A program made the translations under genes and the position numbers. The notes below the pieces were generated by a model that ran no database searches, was not told the origin of the DNA, and was given only the letters and a program-made list of their open reading frames with translations. Positions 1 through 11,946 of a stretch of 64,000 nucleotides of DNA are shown piece by piece; position 1 is the stretch's first letter, and each line of letters begins with the position of its first letter. The DNA lies in the NCBI RefSeq assembly GCF_001270745.1, contig NZ_KQ434753.1, forward strand, positions 279,155 through 343,154. The letters are read 5' to 3'. The DNA is from Jiangella muralis (GTDB lineage Bacteria; Actinomycetota; Actinomycetes; Jiangellales; Jiangellaceae).

Positions 1-1329
<1,329 letters not shown>

Positions 1330-1437
1330 GCATACTCCTCGTCCTGACTGCCCGGTCCTCCGGGCAGAGTAATGCCCCCGCCCAGCGCCGCCGGCGCCGG
1401 ACGAGGGCACCTATTCAATGCTCACGGCAACGACACG

Positions 1438-1605
1438 TCAGCCGACGACATCCTTCAACGCATCACCCAGTGCGCCGGCCTCGTCAGCAGTGAGCTCGAC
1501 GACCAGACGACCGCCACCCTCGATCGGGACGCGCATGACAATGCCACGACCCTCCTTGGTGACCTCGAGCGGCCCATCGCCAGTCCGCGGCTTCATCGCC
1601 GCCAT
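1438..1605 (-). CDS. DUF3117 small conserved actinobacterial protein
   Basis: A 55-residue protein starting MAAMKPRTGDGPLEVTKEG and ending with the acidic helix DEAGALGDALKDVVG. This is the signature of DUF3117, a nearly invariant small protein of actinomycetes (Rv1211-like) whose function is unknown. The start is ATG at 1605 with AAGGGG upstream. It has no signal peptide or membrane segment. It lies between pepA and tag-region genes, as in mycobacteria, where the neighbour is tagA. The 169 bases between it and the divergent PaaX gene probably contain both promoters. Confidence 0.9.
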   Translation of the reverse strand: MAAMKPRTGDGPLEVTKEGRGIVMRVPIEGGGRLVVELTADEAGALGDALKDVVG

Positions 1606-1774
1606 CCGCGCACCCCTTCCTTTTCAGGCGCACACCCAAACCCCCTGATGTCCAGGGAGCACCAGCCATGTGCGTCACGATGGAGGTCATTATCCCGCAT
1701 GTTGGTCGTCGCGGGGAGACCGCGGTCGGTATGTCCTCACTGGTTGTCGGTGGGGGCTGGCAGGATGGGGCACT

Positions 1775-2581
1775 GTGAACGCCAGATCCGCCCTGTTCGA
1801 CCTCTATGGCGATCACGTGCGCTCGCGTGGCGGCAGGGCCCGGGTCGCCGCGCTGGTGCGGTTGCTCGCCCCGCTCGGCGTCGCGGCGCCGGCGGTGCGC
1901 ACGGCCGTGTCGCGCATGGTCAAACAGGGCTGGCTGCGCCCGGTGCGCATCGACGGCTCGCCCGGCTACGAGCTGACCGAGCGGGCCGACCGCCGCCTCG
2001 AAGACGCCGCCGCACGCATCTACCGCACCAACGGCCGGGGCGACTGGGACGGCCGCTGGCACGTCGTCGTGCCGGAACGGTCGGCGCAGCGGGCCACCCG
2101 CGAGCGGCTGCGCAACGGACTGGCCTATCTCGGCTACGCGCCGGTCGGCGACGGCACCTGGATCGCCGCGCGCGCATCGCCTGAGCTGGGGTCACTGCTC
2201 GACGCCGAAGAGCTGCGGGCCGAGCGGTTCAGCGCCCGGCACCAGGGCGACGACGCCGAGCTGGTGCGCCGCGCGTGGGACCTCGACGCCGTCGGGCGGT
2301 CGTACCTGCGGTGGCTGTCCGACGCGCGCGGGCTGCTCCAGTCGCTGCCCGGCCGGCCCACCGACGAGCAGGCGTTCGCCGCCCGCAGCCGGCTGGTGCA
2401 CGAGTGGCGCAAGTTCCTGTTCACCGACCCCGGCCTGCCGCGCGAGTTGCTGCCCGCCGTCTGGCCGGGCGACGACGCCGCCGCCTTCTTCGACGACCAG
2501 GCCGCCCGGCTGCAGCCCGCCGCCGGCCGGTTCGTCGACGTCTGCCTGTCCGCCGGAACCACCAAGGGAGCCGACCAGTGA
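1775..2581 (+). CDS. PaaX-family transcriptional regulator
   Basis: A 268-residue protein starting at GTG 1775 (VNARSALFDLYGDHVRSRGG). The N-terminus fits the PaaX winged helix: LFDLYGDHV, then VRTAVSRMVKQGWLRP, followed by WHVVVPE typical of the central PaaX domain and a C-terminal PaaX-C region. The best-known family member represses phenylacetate catabolism in response to phenylacetyl-CoA. Here it overlaps the next gene by four bases (GTGA) and is translationally coupled to an enoyl-CoA hydratase, so it probably controls that acyl-CoA gene. No other paa genes are near. The ligand is unknown. Confidence 0.85.
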   Translation: MNARSALFDLYGDHVRSRGGRARVAALVRLLAPLGVAAPAVRTAVSRMVKQGWLRPVRIDGSPGYELTERADRRLEDAAARIYRTNGRGDWDGRWHVVVPERSAQRATRERLRNGLAYLGYAPVGDGTWIAARASPELGSLLDAEELRAERFSARHQGDDAELVRRAWDLDAVGRSYLRWLSDARGLLQSLPGRPTDEQAFAARSRLVHEWRKFLFTDPGLPRELLPAVWPGDDAAAFFDDQAARLQPAAGRFVDVCLSAGTTKGADQ

Positions 2582-3363
2582 GCCTGGTCCGTTACGAGAC
2601 CGACGACGCCGTCGGCGTCATCACGATCGACCGCCCCGACTCGATGAACAGCCTCGACACCGCCACCAAGGTCGCGCTGCGCGACGTCGTGCTGGCCGCG
2701 GCCGCCGACGAGGCGGTGCGCGCGGTCGTGCTGACCGGCGCCGGCCGGGCGTTCTGCGTCGGGCAGGACCTCAAGGAGCACGCCGCGGCGCTCGCGTCCG
2801 GCGACTCCGGCCTGGCCACCACGGTGCGCGAGCACTACAACCCGACGGTCAAGGCGCTGCTCACCATGCGCAAGCCGGTCATCGCCGCGGTCAACGGCGT
2901 CGCGGCCGGCGCCGGCGCGTCCTACGCGTTCGCCTGCGACTTCCGCGTCGTCGCCGACACCGCGGGGTTCAACCTCGCGTTCGCCGCCATCGGGCTGTCG
3001 TCCGACACCGGGTCGTCGTGGACACTGCCGCGGCTGGTCGGCTGGGCGAAGGCGCGCGAACTGCTGTTCCGTCCACGCACCGTGCTCGCCGACGAGGCGT
3101 TGACGCTGGGGCTGGCCACCGAGGTCGTCGCCCCACCTGAGGTGCTGCCGCGGGCCATGGAGCTGGCCCGCGAGCTCGCCGCCGGCCCCACGCTCGCCTA
3201 CGCGGCGCTGCGTCAGGCGCTCGACTTCTCCGCGACGCACGGCCTCGACGAGTCGCTGGCGCACGAGGCCGACATGATGCAGTGGACCGGCGGCACCGAC
3301 GACCACCGCGCCGCCGTCGAGGCGTTCCTGGCCAAGCAGCCGGTCGTGTTCCGTGGCCGCTGA
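2578..3363 (+). CDS. enoyl-CoA hydratase/isomerase family protein
   Basis: A 261-residue crotonase-fold protein. The start GTG 2578 overlaps the PaaX stop. The first oxyanion-hole segment is AGRAFCVGQDLKEH and the second is NGVAAGAGASYAFACDFRV, both typical of the family. The usual second catalytic Glu region reads LSSDTGSSWTLPRLVG, where the position normally Glu is Asp or Ser. This resembles PaaG/PaaB-type isomerases more than classical hydratases. It probably acts on an acyl-CoA in beta-oxidation or aromatic degradation. The substrate cannot be assigned. Confidence 0.88.
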   Translation: MSLVRYETDDAVGVITIDRPDSMNSLDTATKVALRDVVLAAAADEAVRAVVLTGAGRAFCVGQDLKEHAAALASGDSGLATTVREHYNPTVKALLTMRKPVIAAVNGVAAGAGASYAFACDFRVVADTAGFNLAFAAIGLSSDTGSSWTLPRLVGWAKARELLFRPRTVLADEALTLGLATEVVAPPEVLPRAMELARELAAGPTLAYAALRQALDFSATHGLDESLAHEADMMQWTGGTDDHRAAVEAFLAKQPVVFRGR

Positions 3364-3934
3364 CCTCGTCGACGGCCCCGACGGCCGGCCGCGCTGCCCG
3401 TGGGGGCTGAGCGCCCCCGAGTACGTCGCCTACCACGACGACGAGTGGGGCCGCCCCGTCCACGGCGACGTCGCGCTGTTTGAGCGGCTGACGCTGGAGG
3501 CGTTCCAGTCCGGCCTGTCGTGGCTGACGATCCTGCGCAAGCGCGACGGCTTCCGGAAGGCGTTCGCGGGCTTCGACCCCACCGCCGTCGCCGCGTTCGG
3601 CCCCGGCGACGAGGCCCGGCTGCTGCAGGACACCGGCATCGTCCGCAACCGCGCCAAGGTGGCGGCGGCCATCGCCAACGCCCGCGCCCTCATCGCCCTC
3701 CAGGATGCCGGTGGCGACGGCGCGCTCGACCGCCTCATCTGGTCCTTCGCACCCGCCTCTCGCCCGGCGCCCTCCTCCCTGGCCGACGTCCCCGCGACCA
3801 CCCCCGAGTCGGTGGCCCTGGCGAAGGCCCTGAAGAAATCCGGCTTCGTCTTCGTCGGGCCGACGACGGCGTACGCGGCCATGCAGGCGTGCGGCCTGGT
3901 CAACGATCACCTGGCCGGCTGCGTCGCCCGCTGA
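3353..3934 (+). CDS. tag: DNA-3-methyladenine glycosylase I
   Basis: A 193-residue base-excision repair enzyme that removes 3-methyladenine. The four zinc ligands C15, H28, H186 and C190 have exactly the spacing of E. coli Tag (13, 158 and 4 residues). The base-recognition Glu equivalent is E49 in LEAFQSGLSW. The GTG start at 3353 lies eleven bases inside the hydratase gene, so the three genes from 1775 look like one operon. Its position next to DUF3117 and folP2 matches mycobacterial tagA. Confidence 0.95.
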   Translation: MAADLVDGPDGRPRCPWGLSAPEYVAYHDDEWGRPVHGDVALFERLTLEAFQSGLSWLTILRKRDGFRKAFAGFDPTAVAAFGPGDEARLLQDTGIVRNRAKVAAAIANARALIALQDAGGDGALDRLIWSFAPASRPAPSSLADVPATTPESVALAKALKKSGFVFVGPTTAYAAMQACGLVNDHLAGCVAR

Positions 3935-3952
3935 CCGCCAGAGCGCCGGCGA

Positions 3953-4405
3953 TCAGGGCGCCGAGCGCTCCACGAAGGCGGCGAACCGGCGCAGCGCCAC
4001 CCCGAGACCGAGCCGCACCGCCGGCCGTACCACCGGCCAGCCGGCCCGGCCGGCGGCGCCGAGCGGAAGGTCCAGCTGCTCCTCCCAGCGCACCTCCGCC
4101 GCCTCCGCACCGATCGCCCGCACCGAGAACACCCCCGGACCACGCACGAGCCGCCCCGTGTGCAGCACCTCGCACCGTCGCGGCGGGTCCCAGGCCGTCA
4201 CGATCATCGTGTCGAGGAACCCGGCCCGCCCCACACCGGTCCAGGCCTCCAGTCGCGCCCCCACCTCGCGGCCGTCGCCGAGACCCAGGATGCGGACGCG
4301 GGTCAGCGGCATCCACGCGCTCTGCGCCGGCCAGTCGGTGAGGACGTGCCAGACGACGTCGGCGGGGGCGGCCAGCCGCCGCGACACCGACACGTCGGCG
4401 CTCAC
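3953..4405 (-). CDS. SRPBCC-family protein (polyketide cyclase/START-like)
   Basis: About 150 residues with the typical SRPBCC opening SVSRRLAAPADVVWHVLTDWPAQSAW and a C-terminal long helix (VRLGLGVALRRFAAFVERSA). Such proteins bind hydrophobic ligands; no specific ligand is evident. The start is taken as GTG 4405, but it has no clear Shine-Dalgarno, and in-frame GTG codons further upstream (to about 4490) could add 20-30 residues. It converges on tag and follows the DivIVA-like gene on the same strand. Confidence 0.75.
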   Translation of the reverse strand: MSADVSVSRRLAAPADVVWHVLTDWPAQSAWMPLTRVRILGLGDGREVGARLEAWTGVGRAGFLDTMIVTAWDPPRRCEVLHTGRLVRGPGVFSVRAIGAEAAEVRWEEQLDLPLGAAGRAGWPVVRPAVRLGLGVALRRFAAFVERSAP

Positions 4406-4523
4406 GGCGCGCGCACCGGACCGAGCGCCCGCGCCCGGACCCCACCGCTCACCGCGAACCCCCCAGTTCACCCCGCTGTTCACCCGGCACCCCCATGCGC
4501 TCGCCCAGCACGTCAGTGCACTC

Positions 4524-4871
4524 TCAGTACCCCGTGCTCGGCGGATCACCCTCGTCGGGGCGGGCGGGACGGCGCGGGAGCGGCCCACTGGGGCCGGGCA
4601 GCCGCGCCTCCAGCTCGGCCAGCCGGTGGTCGCGCCAGGCGAGCTCACGCTGCAGGCGGTCGAGGACGAGGTCGACCTGGTCCATGCGGTAGCCGCGGTG
4701 GGCGACGGAGAAGCGCAGCTCGGCGATGTCGTCGGAGCCGACGGCGCCGTCGGGCAGCAGCTGAGCGTCGGCGCCGGGTGTCTCGGGTTGCAGCACGTCG
4801 CCGCGGCCGAGCACCAGCAGGACCGCGCCGAACAGCACGGCCGCGGCGATGATGACGAAGACGGCGAACAC
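4524..4871 (-). CDS. small membrane protein with DivIVA-like segment
   Basis: A 115-residue protein that starts with one membrane helix (FAVFVIIAAAVLFGAVLLVLG), followed by a short linker and a DivIVA-like segment, FSVAHRGYRMDQVDLVLDRL, and a Pro/Arg-rich tail. Proteins of this build sit beside folP2 and tag in many actinomycetes (Rv1209-like) and may act in polar growth or envelope organisation; that role is inferred. The start is GTG 4871. It is divergent from folP2 across about 100 bases. Confidence 0.75.
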   Translation of the reverse strand: MFAVFVIIAAAVLFGAVLLVLGRGDVLQPETPGADAQLLPDGAVGSDDIAELRFSVAHRGYRMDQVDLVLDRLQRELAWRDHRLAELEARLPGPSGPLPRRPARPDEGDPPSTGY

Positions 4872-4976
4872 GGCACAAGGGTGCCACGTCCGGCGTTCCA
4901 CCTCCGCGCCACACCAGGTGACGCGGCGTGCGAGGCTTACTGGCGAGCTGATGGCGATCTGAACATGAGGAGTCCT

Positions 4977-5843
4977 GTGGGTGTGCTGCGCCTGGGCCGG
5001 TCGGAATTCCCGCCCGGACGGTTCGCCGTCATGGCGATCGTGAACCGCACCCCCGACTCGTTCTACGACCAGGGCGCGACGTTCGGGTTCGAGCAGGCGT
5101 GGCGCCGGGTGCAGCAGGTGGTGGCCGAGGGCGCCGACATCGTCGACGTGGGCGGGGTGAAGGCGGGCGCCGGCGAGCACGTCAGCGAGGACGAGGAGAT
5201 CGACCGCGTCGGCGGGCTGGTCAGCACGATCCGCGAGACCTACCCGCAGGTCGTGATCAGCGTCGACACGTACCGGGCGCGGACGGCCGACGCGTTGTGC
5301 GCGGCGGGCGCGGACCTCGTCAACGACACGTGGGCCGGCGCCGACCCGGAGGTCGCGGCGGTCGCGGCCCGGCACGGCGCCGGGCTGGTGTGCAGCCACA
5401 CCGGCGGAATGCGGCCGCGGACGCTCCCGCACCGGGTCGCTTACGACGACGTGGTCGCCGACGTCCTGGCGCACACGACGGCGCTGGCGGAGCGCGCCGT
5501 CGAGCTGGGCGTGCCGCGCGAGGGCATCCTGATCGACCCGACGCACGACTTCGGCAAGAACACCTTCCACTCGCTGGAACTGACCCGGCGCCTGGACGAG
5601 CTGGTCGCGACCGGCTGGCCCGTGCTGGTCAGCCTGTCGCGCAAGGACTTCGTCGGCGAGACCCTGGATCTTCCCGTGGACGAGCGGCTGACCGGCACGC
5701 TGGCGGCCACCGCGGTGTCGGCGTGGCACGGCGCCCGGGTGTTCCGTGCCCACGACGTCGCCGCGACCCGGCAGGTGCTCGACATGGTGGCGTCGATCCG
5801 CGGCGACCGGCCGCCGGCGGCGCCGTTGCGCGGCCTCGCCTGA
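4977..5843 (+). CDS. folP2: dihydropteroate synthase homologue, FolP2 type
   Basis: A 288-residue TIM-barrel protein of the pterin-binding family. The N-terminal motif is AIVNRTPDSFYDQGATF and the ends of the strands read DVGGVKAGAGE, CSHTGG and IDPTHDFGKNTFH. These match mycobacterial FolP2 closely and differ from classical DHPS, which has STRPGA and MHMRG-type loops. Mycobacterial FolP2 is reported to lack DHPS activity, so folate synthesis should not be assumed. The start GTG 4977 follows AGGAG by four bases; ATG 4965 and GTG 4983 are alternatives. It is likely monocistronic. Confidence 0.85.
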   Translation: MGVLRLGRSEFPPGRFAVMAIVNRTPDSFYDQGATFGFEQAWRRVQQVVAEGADIVDVGGVKAGAGEHVSEDEEIDRVGGLVSTIRETYPQVVISVDTYRARTADALCAAGADLVNDTWAGADPEVAAVAARHGAGLVCSHTGGMRPRTLPHRVAYDDVVADVLAHTTALAERAVELGVPREGILIDPTHDFGKNTFHSLELTRRLDELVATGWPVLVSLSRKDFVGETLDLPVDERLTGTLAATAVSAWHGARVFRAHDVAATRQVLDMVASIRGDRPPAAPLRGLA

Positions 5844-5846
5844 CGA

Positions 5847-5861
5847 CTGAGGCCCCCTCAG
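5847..5861 (+). terminator. weak hairpin after folP2
   Basis: CTGAGG and CCTCAG pair across a three-base CCC loop four bases after the folP2 stop. There is no U-tract, so it is at most a weak terminator or 3' end stabiliser. Confidence 0.35.
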
Positions 5862-6009
5862 CCGCCCGGACCGGCACCTCAGAGCCCATCGGGCACCGAG
5901 TAAGGCCCCATCCACCTGGGAAGATGCGGCAGACACCGCATGTGGCGACCACCCCTTACGGACCAGACTCTTCAGTGTCAGAAGAAGAAGCACCGAGAGA
6001 GGTCCGGTC

Positions 6010-6186
6010 ATGAACACCACGTATGTCGCCCAGCTCGTCCACGAGGAGCGTGCGGGCCGGCTGCTGGCCGAGGCCGACGCCGACCGACTCGCCCGCACGG
6101 CGCGCCGCGCCACCCGCCGCGCCAAGCGGCCCGCCGTCCGATCGGCGTGGGTGATCCGCCACCTGCCCGGCCGCCACGCGGTCTGA
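6010..6186 (+). CDS. 58-residue basic hypothetical protein
   Basis: An ATG at 6010, with GAGAGG eight bases upstream, opens a 58-codon frame: MNTTYVAQLVHEERAGRLLA, then an Arg/Ala-rich helix and RSAWVIRHLPGRHAV. It is strongly basic with one predicted amphipathic helix and no signal or membrane segment. A perfect terminator follows 24 bases after the stop, so it appears to be an independent transcription unit upstream of the LuxR regulator. I do not recognise a function. Confidence 0.65.
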   Translation: MNTTYVAQLVHEERAGRLLAEADADRLARTARRATRRAKRPAVRSAWVIRHLPGRHAV

Positions 6187-6209
6187 CGAGACGAGACGTC
6201 CACCATCCA

Positions 6210-6240
6210 GGCCCCGGTGTCCACCACGGACACCGGGGCC
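6210..6240 (+). terminator. perfect 13-bp stem-loop terminator
   Basis: GGCCCCGGTGTCC (6210-6222) and GGACACCGGGGCC (6228-6240) are exact inverted repeats around a five-base loop, just after the 58-residue gene. There is no U-tract, which is usual for actinomycete terminators. Confidence 0.75.
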
Positions 6241-6278
6241 GCTCCCTGTGACGGCGAAACCGGCCCCGGCGTAGCAGG

Positions 6279-9233
<2,955 letters not shown>

Positions 9234-9276
9234 CGCCCAGGCCGGGAAGCCGGTGCCGCTGCCGCCGGTGCCGCTG

Positions 9277-9301
9277 CCGACCGGCCCTTCAGGCCGGTCG
9301 G
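9277..9301 (+). terminator. stem-loop terminator after the LuxR regulator
   Basis: CCGACCGGCC and GGCCGGTCGG form a perfect ten-base stem with a CTTCA loop, 44 bases after the stop. Further GGCCGGTC copies directly behind it give alternative pairings. Confidence 0.65.
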
Positions 9302-9386
9302 CCGGTCGGCCGGTCCTCGCGGGGTCGGGCCGGTCCACTCGGTCGGCCGGGCTTCTCGTTGGCTGGCCGACCGTGCGCCCGGGTCT
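9302..9386. other. gene-free stretch before repeat element A
   Basis: GC-rich sequence with repeated GGCCGGTC words. The last 32 bases (about 9355-9386, GTTGGCTGGCCGACC onward) are shared with the sequence left of element B near 59124-59165, so the homology between the two loci begins before the inverted arm. No coding potential is recognised. Confidence 0.5.
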
Positions 9387-10084
9387 GCCGCGTTGGCCGT
9401 CCCCCTGGCGCCCATTCTCTCAGCCGCGGCACCGCGCCTCAAGCGGACCCATGGGGCGCTTCGCGCGATGGGGTGACCGCTTGACCCGCGCTCCCGCGGC
9501 CAAGAACGGGCACCTATCAGGGGGACGGGGAAAGACTGGGCACACCTCGATGCCCGCCGCCACGGTCCCGGTCCGCCGTGGCACCGCCACCGCCGATTTG
9601 CCCATGATCAACAGTCGCCGGGGGGTTGGGGCGGCCACTTCACGCGCGGCGGGTGCACCTCACCCGCGCCAGGACCGCATGGCCGCCGCCGACGACGCTC
9701 ATCCGGTGCTGCGGCGGGTGACGTGCTCCCCACGCGAGTGACGTCGACGATCTGGGACGTCTTCGATGGCCAGAATCGTCCAACGGCGCCCGGAACACGA
9801 CTCTCGCCATCGAAGACGGCTCCGGGAGTCGAGGACGACCCAACGGTGCACCGGCACGAACAACGAACGCCAGCCAGCCAGATGAACGGCGAACGGTGCA
9901 CCGGCCAACCGTTCGCCCGGGCGGGCTCTGCCCGCACCTCCCCCGTCCCCCTGATAACTGCCCGCACTTGGCCGCGTGCGCGCGGGTCAAGCGGACCTTC
10001 ACCCGCGCGAAGCGCCCCACAAGTCCGCTTGAGGCGCACGCACGCGGCCAAGACAATGGGCAGCAGGGGGACGGCCCACGTGGC
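9387..10084. repeat. long-inverted-repeat element, copy A
   Basis: A 698-bp non-coding element. Its left arm (9387-9542) and right arm (about 9930-10084) are inverted repeats of about 155 bases, with shared blocks such as CGTCCCCCTG, CGCCTCAAGCGGAC, GGGGCGCTTCGCGCG and ATCAGGGGGACGGGG. Between the arms lie two smaller hairpins: 9656-9681 with 9700-9725 (26-base arms, five mismatches) and CGTCTTCGATGGC at 9758-9770 with its exact complement at 9806-9818. The same order recurs in copy B at 59178-59770. No transposase-like frame is present and no target duplication was found. It lies between convergent genes (LuxR regulator and permease). Open frames crossing it are artefacts of the palindrome. 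Confidence 0.85.
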
Positions 10085-10130
10085 CAACCGCCGCACGACG
10101 GCGAACCGCTACGCGATCCCCAACGCCACC

Positions 10131-10221
10131 GTGTGGATTCGCTGCGCCGGGTGGGGTCCATCACTGTTCCCCTGGCAACAGCAACGCCACCCGCCAAGCA
10201 CAGTGATCCCACCCAGTGATC
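10131..10221. repeat. palindromic repeat of the second family, next to element A
   Basis: About 90 bases that fold on GGCAACAGCAACGCCACCC and its imperfect complement. Its reverse complement matches 59032-59119 for nearly the whole length (GGGTGGCGTTGCTGTTGCC core, CACTGTG and ATCCACAC ends). It lies 46 bases outside the right end of element A, whereas the partner lies left of element B in the opposite orientation. Confidence 0.75.
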
Positions 10222-10271
10222 TCGCCCGGGGCGCACAATCGCCGCGCCCAACGATGCGGGGATCGACGTGA

Positions 10272-10343
10272 GATCGCTGCGGAAACGACGCGGCATCACT
10301 GTCGCGGACACGACAGTGTTCTCACATCGATCACGCAGCGATC
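10272..10343. repeat. 72-bp palindrome with GATCGCTGCG ends
   Basis: GATCGCTGCG at 10272 pairs with CGCAGCGATC ending at 10343, and CACTGTCG (10297-10304) pairs with CGACAGTG (10311-10318). Both pairs share one centre of symmetry, so it is a single palindrome with unpaired internal bulges. It resembles the family at 10131, 44374 and 59032 in length and end sequence. It sits 77 bases before the end of the permease gene. The stretch 10344-10419 holds nothing recognisable. Confidence 0.6.
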
Positions 10344-10419
10344 CCACACCGTTGCGCCGGGCGGGGTCTGCGTACCACGAGCGCGGAACCGGCAACGCGA
10401 ACCGGCTCGCGATGAGCTG

Positions 10420-11847
10420 TCAGTTGACCGGGCCGCCGACGCCGAGGTTCTCGGGGTCGTCCATGTCGCCCTGCGAGCGGTGCAGCCGCCGATTCACCAG
10501 CCAGGTGACGAACCAGAGCACGACGCCGATGGCGAGCAGGATGCCGGCGATGCGGTACTGCTCGCTGTCGCGGCCGGTCCACGGCGTGGCCAGGTACGCG
10601 CAGGTGATGGCGCCGATGATCGGGATGACCGTCGGCGTGCGGAAATGCTTGTGCTCGACCGGCTGGCGCCGCAGTATCAGCACGACGACGTTGACGACCG
10701 CGAACACCGCGAGCAGCAACAGCGCCGTCGTGCCGCCCAGTGCCGGCACCTCGCCGACGAACGTGATCAGGCCGACCGCCAGCACCGTCGTGAAGATGAT
10801 CGCCACCCACGGCGTGCGCCGGCTGGGGTGCACGCGGCCCAGCGGCCCCGGCAGCACCCGCTCGCGGCTCATGCCGTAGACGAGGCGACTGGCCATCAGC
10901 ATGTTGATCAGCGCGGAGTTGGCGACCGCGAACATGGTGATGAACGCGAAGATCTTCAGCGGGAAGCCGGGCGCGCCGGCCTCGACCACCTGCAACAGCG
11001 GGGTGTCGCCCTCACCGAGCTGGTCGACGGGGACCAGCGCCACGGACGAGATGGCCACCAGCACGTAGATGATGCCGGTGATGATCAGGCCGGTCAGCAT
11101 GACCTTCGGGAAGATCCGCACCGGGTCCTTGCACTCCTCGGCCATGTTGACGGAGTCCTCGAACCCCACCATCGCGAAGAACGCCAGCGCCGTGGCCGCG
11201 GTGACCGCGCCGAAGACGCCCTGGCCCTGGGTGTCGAACTCGGTGACGCGGGACATGTCGGCGTCGCCGCCGCCGATCGCCCACAGCCCGATCATGATGA
11301 TGATCAGCAGGCCGCTCAGCTCGACGCAGGTGAGCACGACGTTGGCCTTGACGCTCTCGCCGACGCCGCGGAAGTTCACCGCCGCGACCAGCAGGATGAA
11401 CAGCAGCGCGACGCCGGTGATGCCGACGCCGGTGCTCAGCTCGACGTCGAACGCCTCGGACAGGTTCGACGCGAACGCCCGCGACGCCGTCGACGCCGAC
11501 GTGATGCCCGAGCACATGACCGTGAACGCCACGATGAACGTGACGAAATGGACGCCGAACGCCTTGTGCGTGTACAGCGCCGCGCCCGCGGCCTGCGGGT
11601 ACTTCGTCACCAGCTCCAGATAGCTGAACGCGGTGAGGATGGCCACGATGAACGCGACGAGGAATGGCAGCCAGGCCGCCCCACCCACCTCGGCAGCGAC
11701 CTGACCGGTGAGCGCGTAGACCCCGGTGCCGAGAATGTCGCCGACGACGAACAGCAGCAGCAGACTCGGGCCCATCACCCGTTTCAGGCTGGGCTGTTCC
11801 GATGGCTGACGGGGAGCCTCATCGGTCCGCACGGGCGCATCTGCCAT
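10420..11847 (-). CDS. APC-family amino acid permease
   Basis: A 475-residue membrane protein with about twelve hydrophobic segments and the APC-family opening GDILGTGVYALTGQVAAEVG in helix 1, where the unwound G-x-G-x-G-type substrate site lies. The ends are polar: a 25-residue N-terminal leader and a C-terminus rich in Asp and Asn. It probably imports an amino acid or amine by cation symport; the substrate is not readable. The start is ATG 11847 with GGAGGTGG upstream. It is followed, tail to tail with the LuxR regulator, by the repeat region. Confidence 0.88.
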   Translation of the reverse strand: MADAPVRTDEAPRQPSEQPSLKRVMGPSLLLLFVVGDILGTGVYALTGQVAAEVGGAAWLPFLVAFIVAILTAFSYLELVTKYPQAAGAALYTHKAFGVHFVTFIVAFTVMCSGITSASTASRAFASNLSEAFDVELSTGVGITGVALLFILLVAAVNFRGVGESVKANVVLTCVELSGLLIIIMIGLWAIGGGDADMSRVTEFDTQGQGVFGAVTAATALAFFAMVGFEDSVNMAEECKDPVRIFPKVMLTGLIITGIIYVLVAISSVALVPVDQLGEGDTPLLQVVEAGAPGFPLKIFAFITMFAVANSALINMLMASRLVYGMSRERVLPGPLGRVHPSRRTPWVAIIFTTVLAVGLITFVGEVPALGGTTALLLLAVFAVVNVVVLILRRQPVEHKHFRTPTVIPIIGAITCAYLATPWTGRDSEQYRIAGILLAIGVVLWFVTWLVNRRLHRSQGDMDDPENLGVGGPVN

Positions 11848-11946
11848 GTGCCACCTCCAATCGGTTGCCTTGGTCTACCTCTTGGAGGGTGTGCGGCGCA
11901 AGCAGTGACACGGCGAGTCAAAGCCTGGAATGCGGGAGTTGCAGGG

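Noticed and set aside
9640-10395. Open frames of 160-250 codons inside repeat element A
   Set aside because: They cross inverted arms and hairpins, differ between copies A and B through frameshifts, and show no transposase motif (DDE, HUH or serine recombinase).
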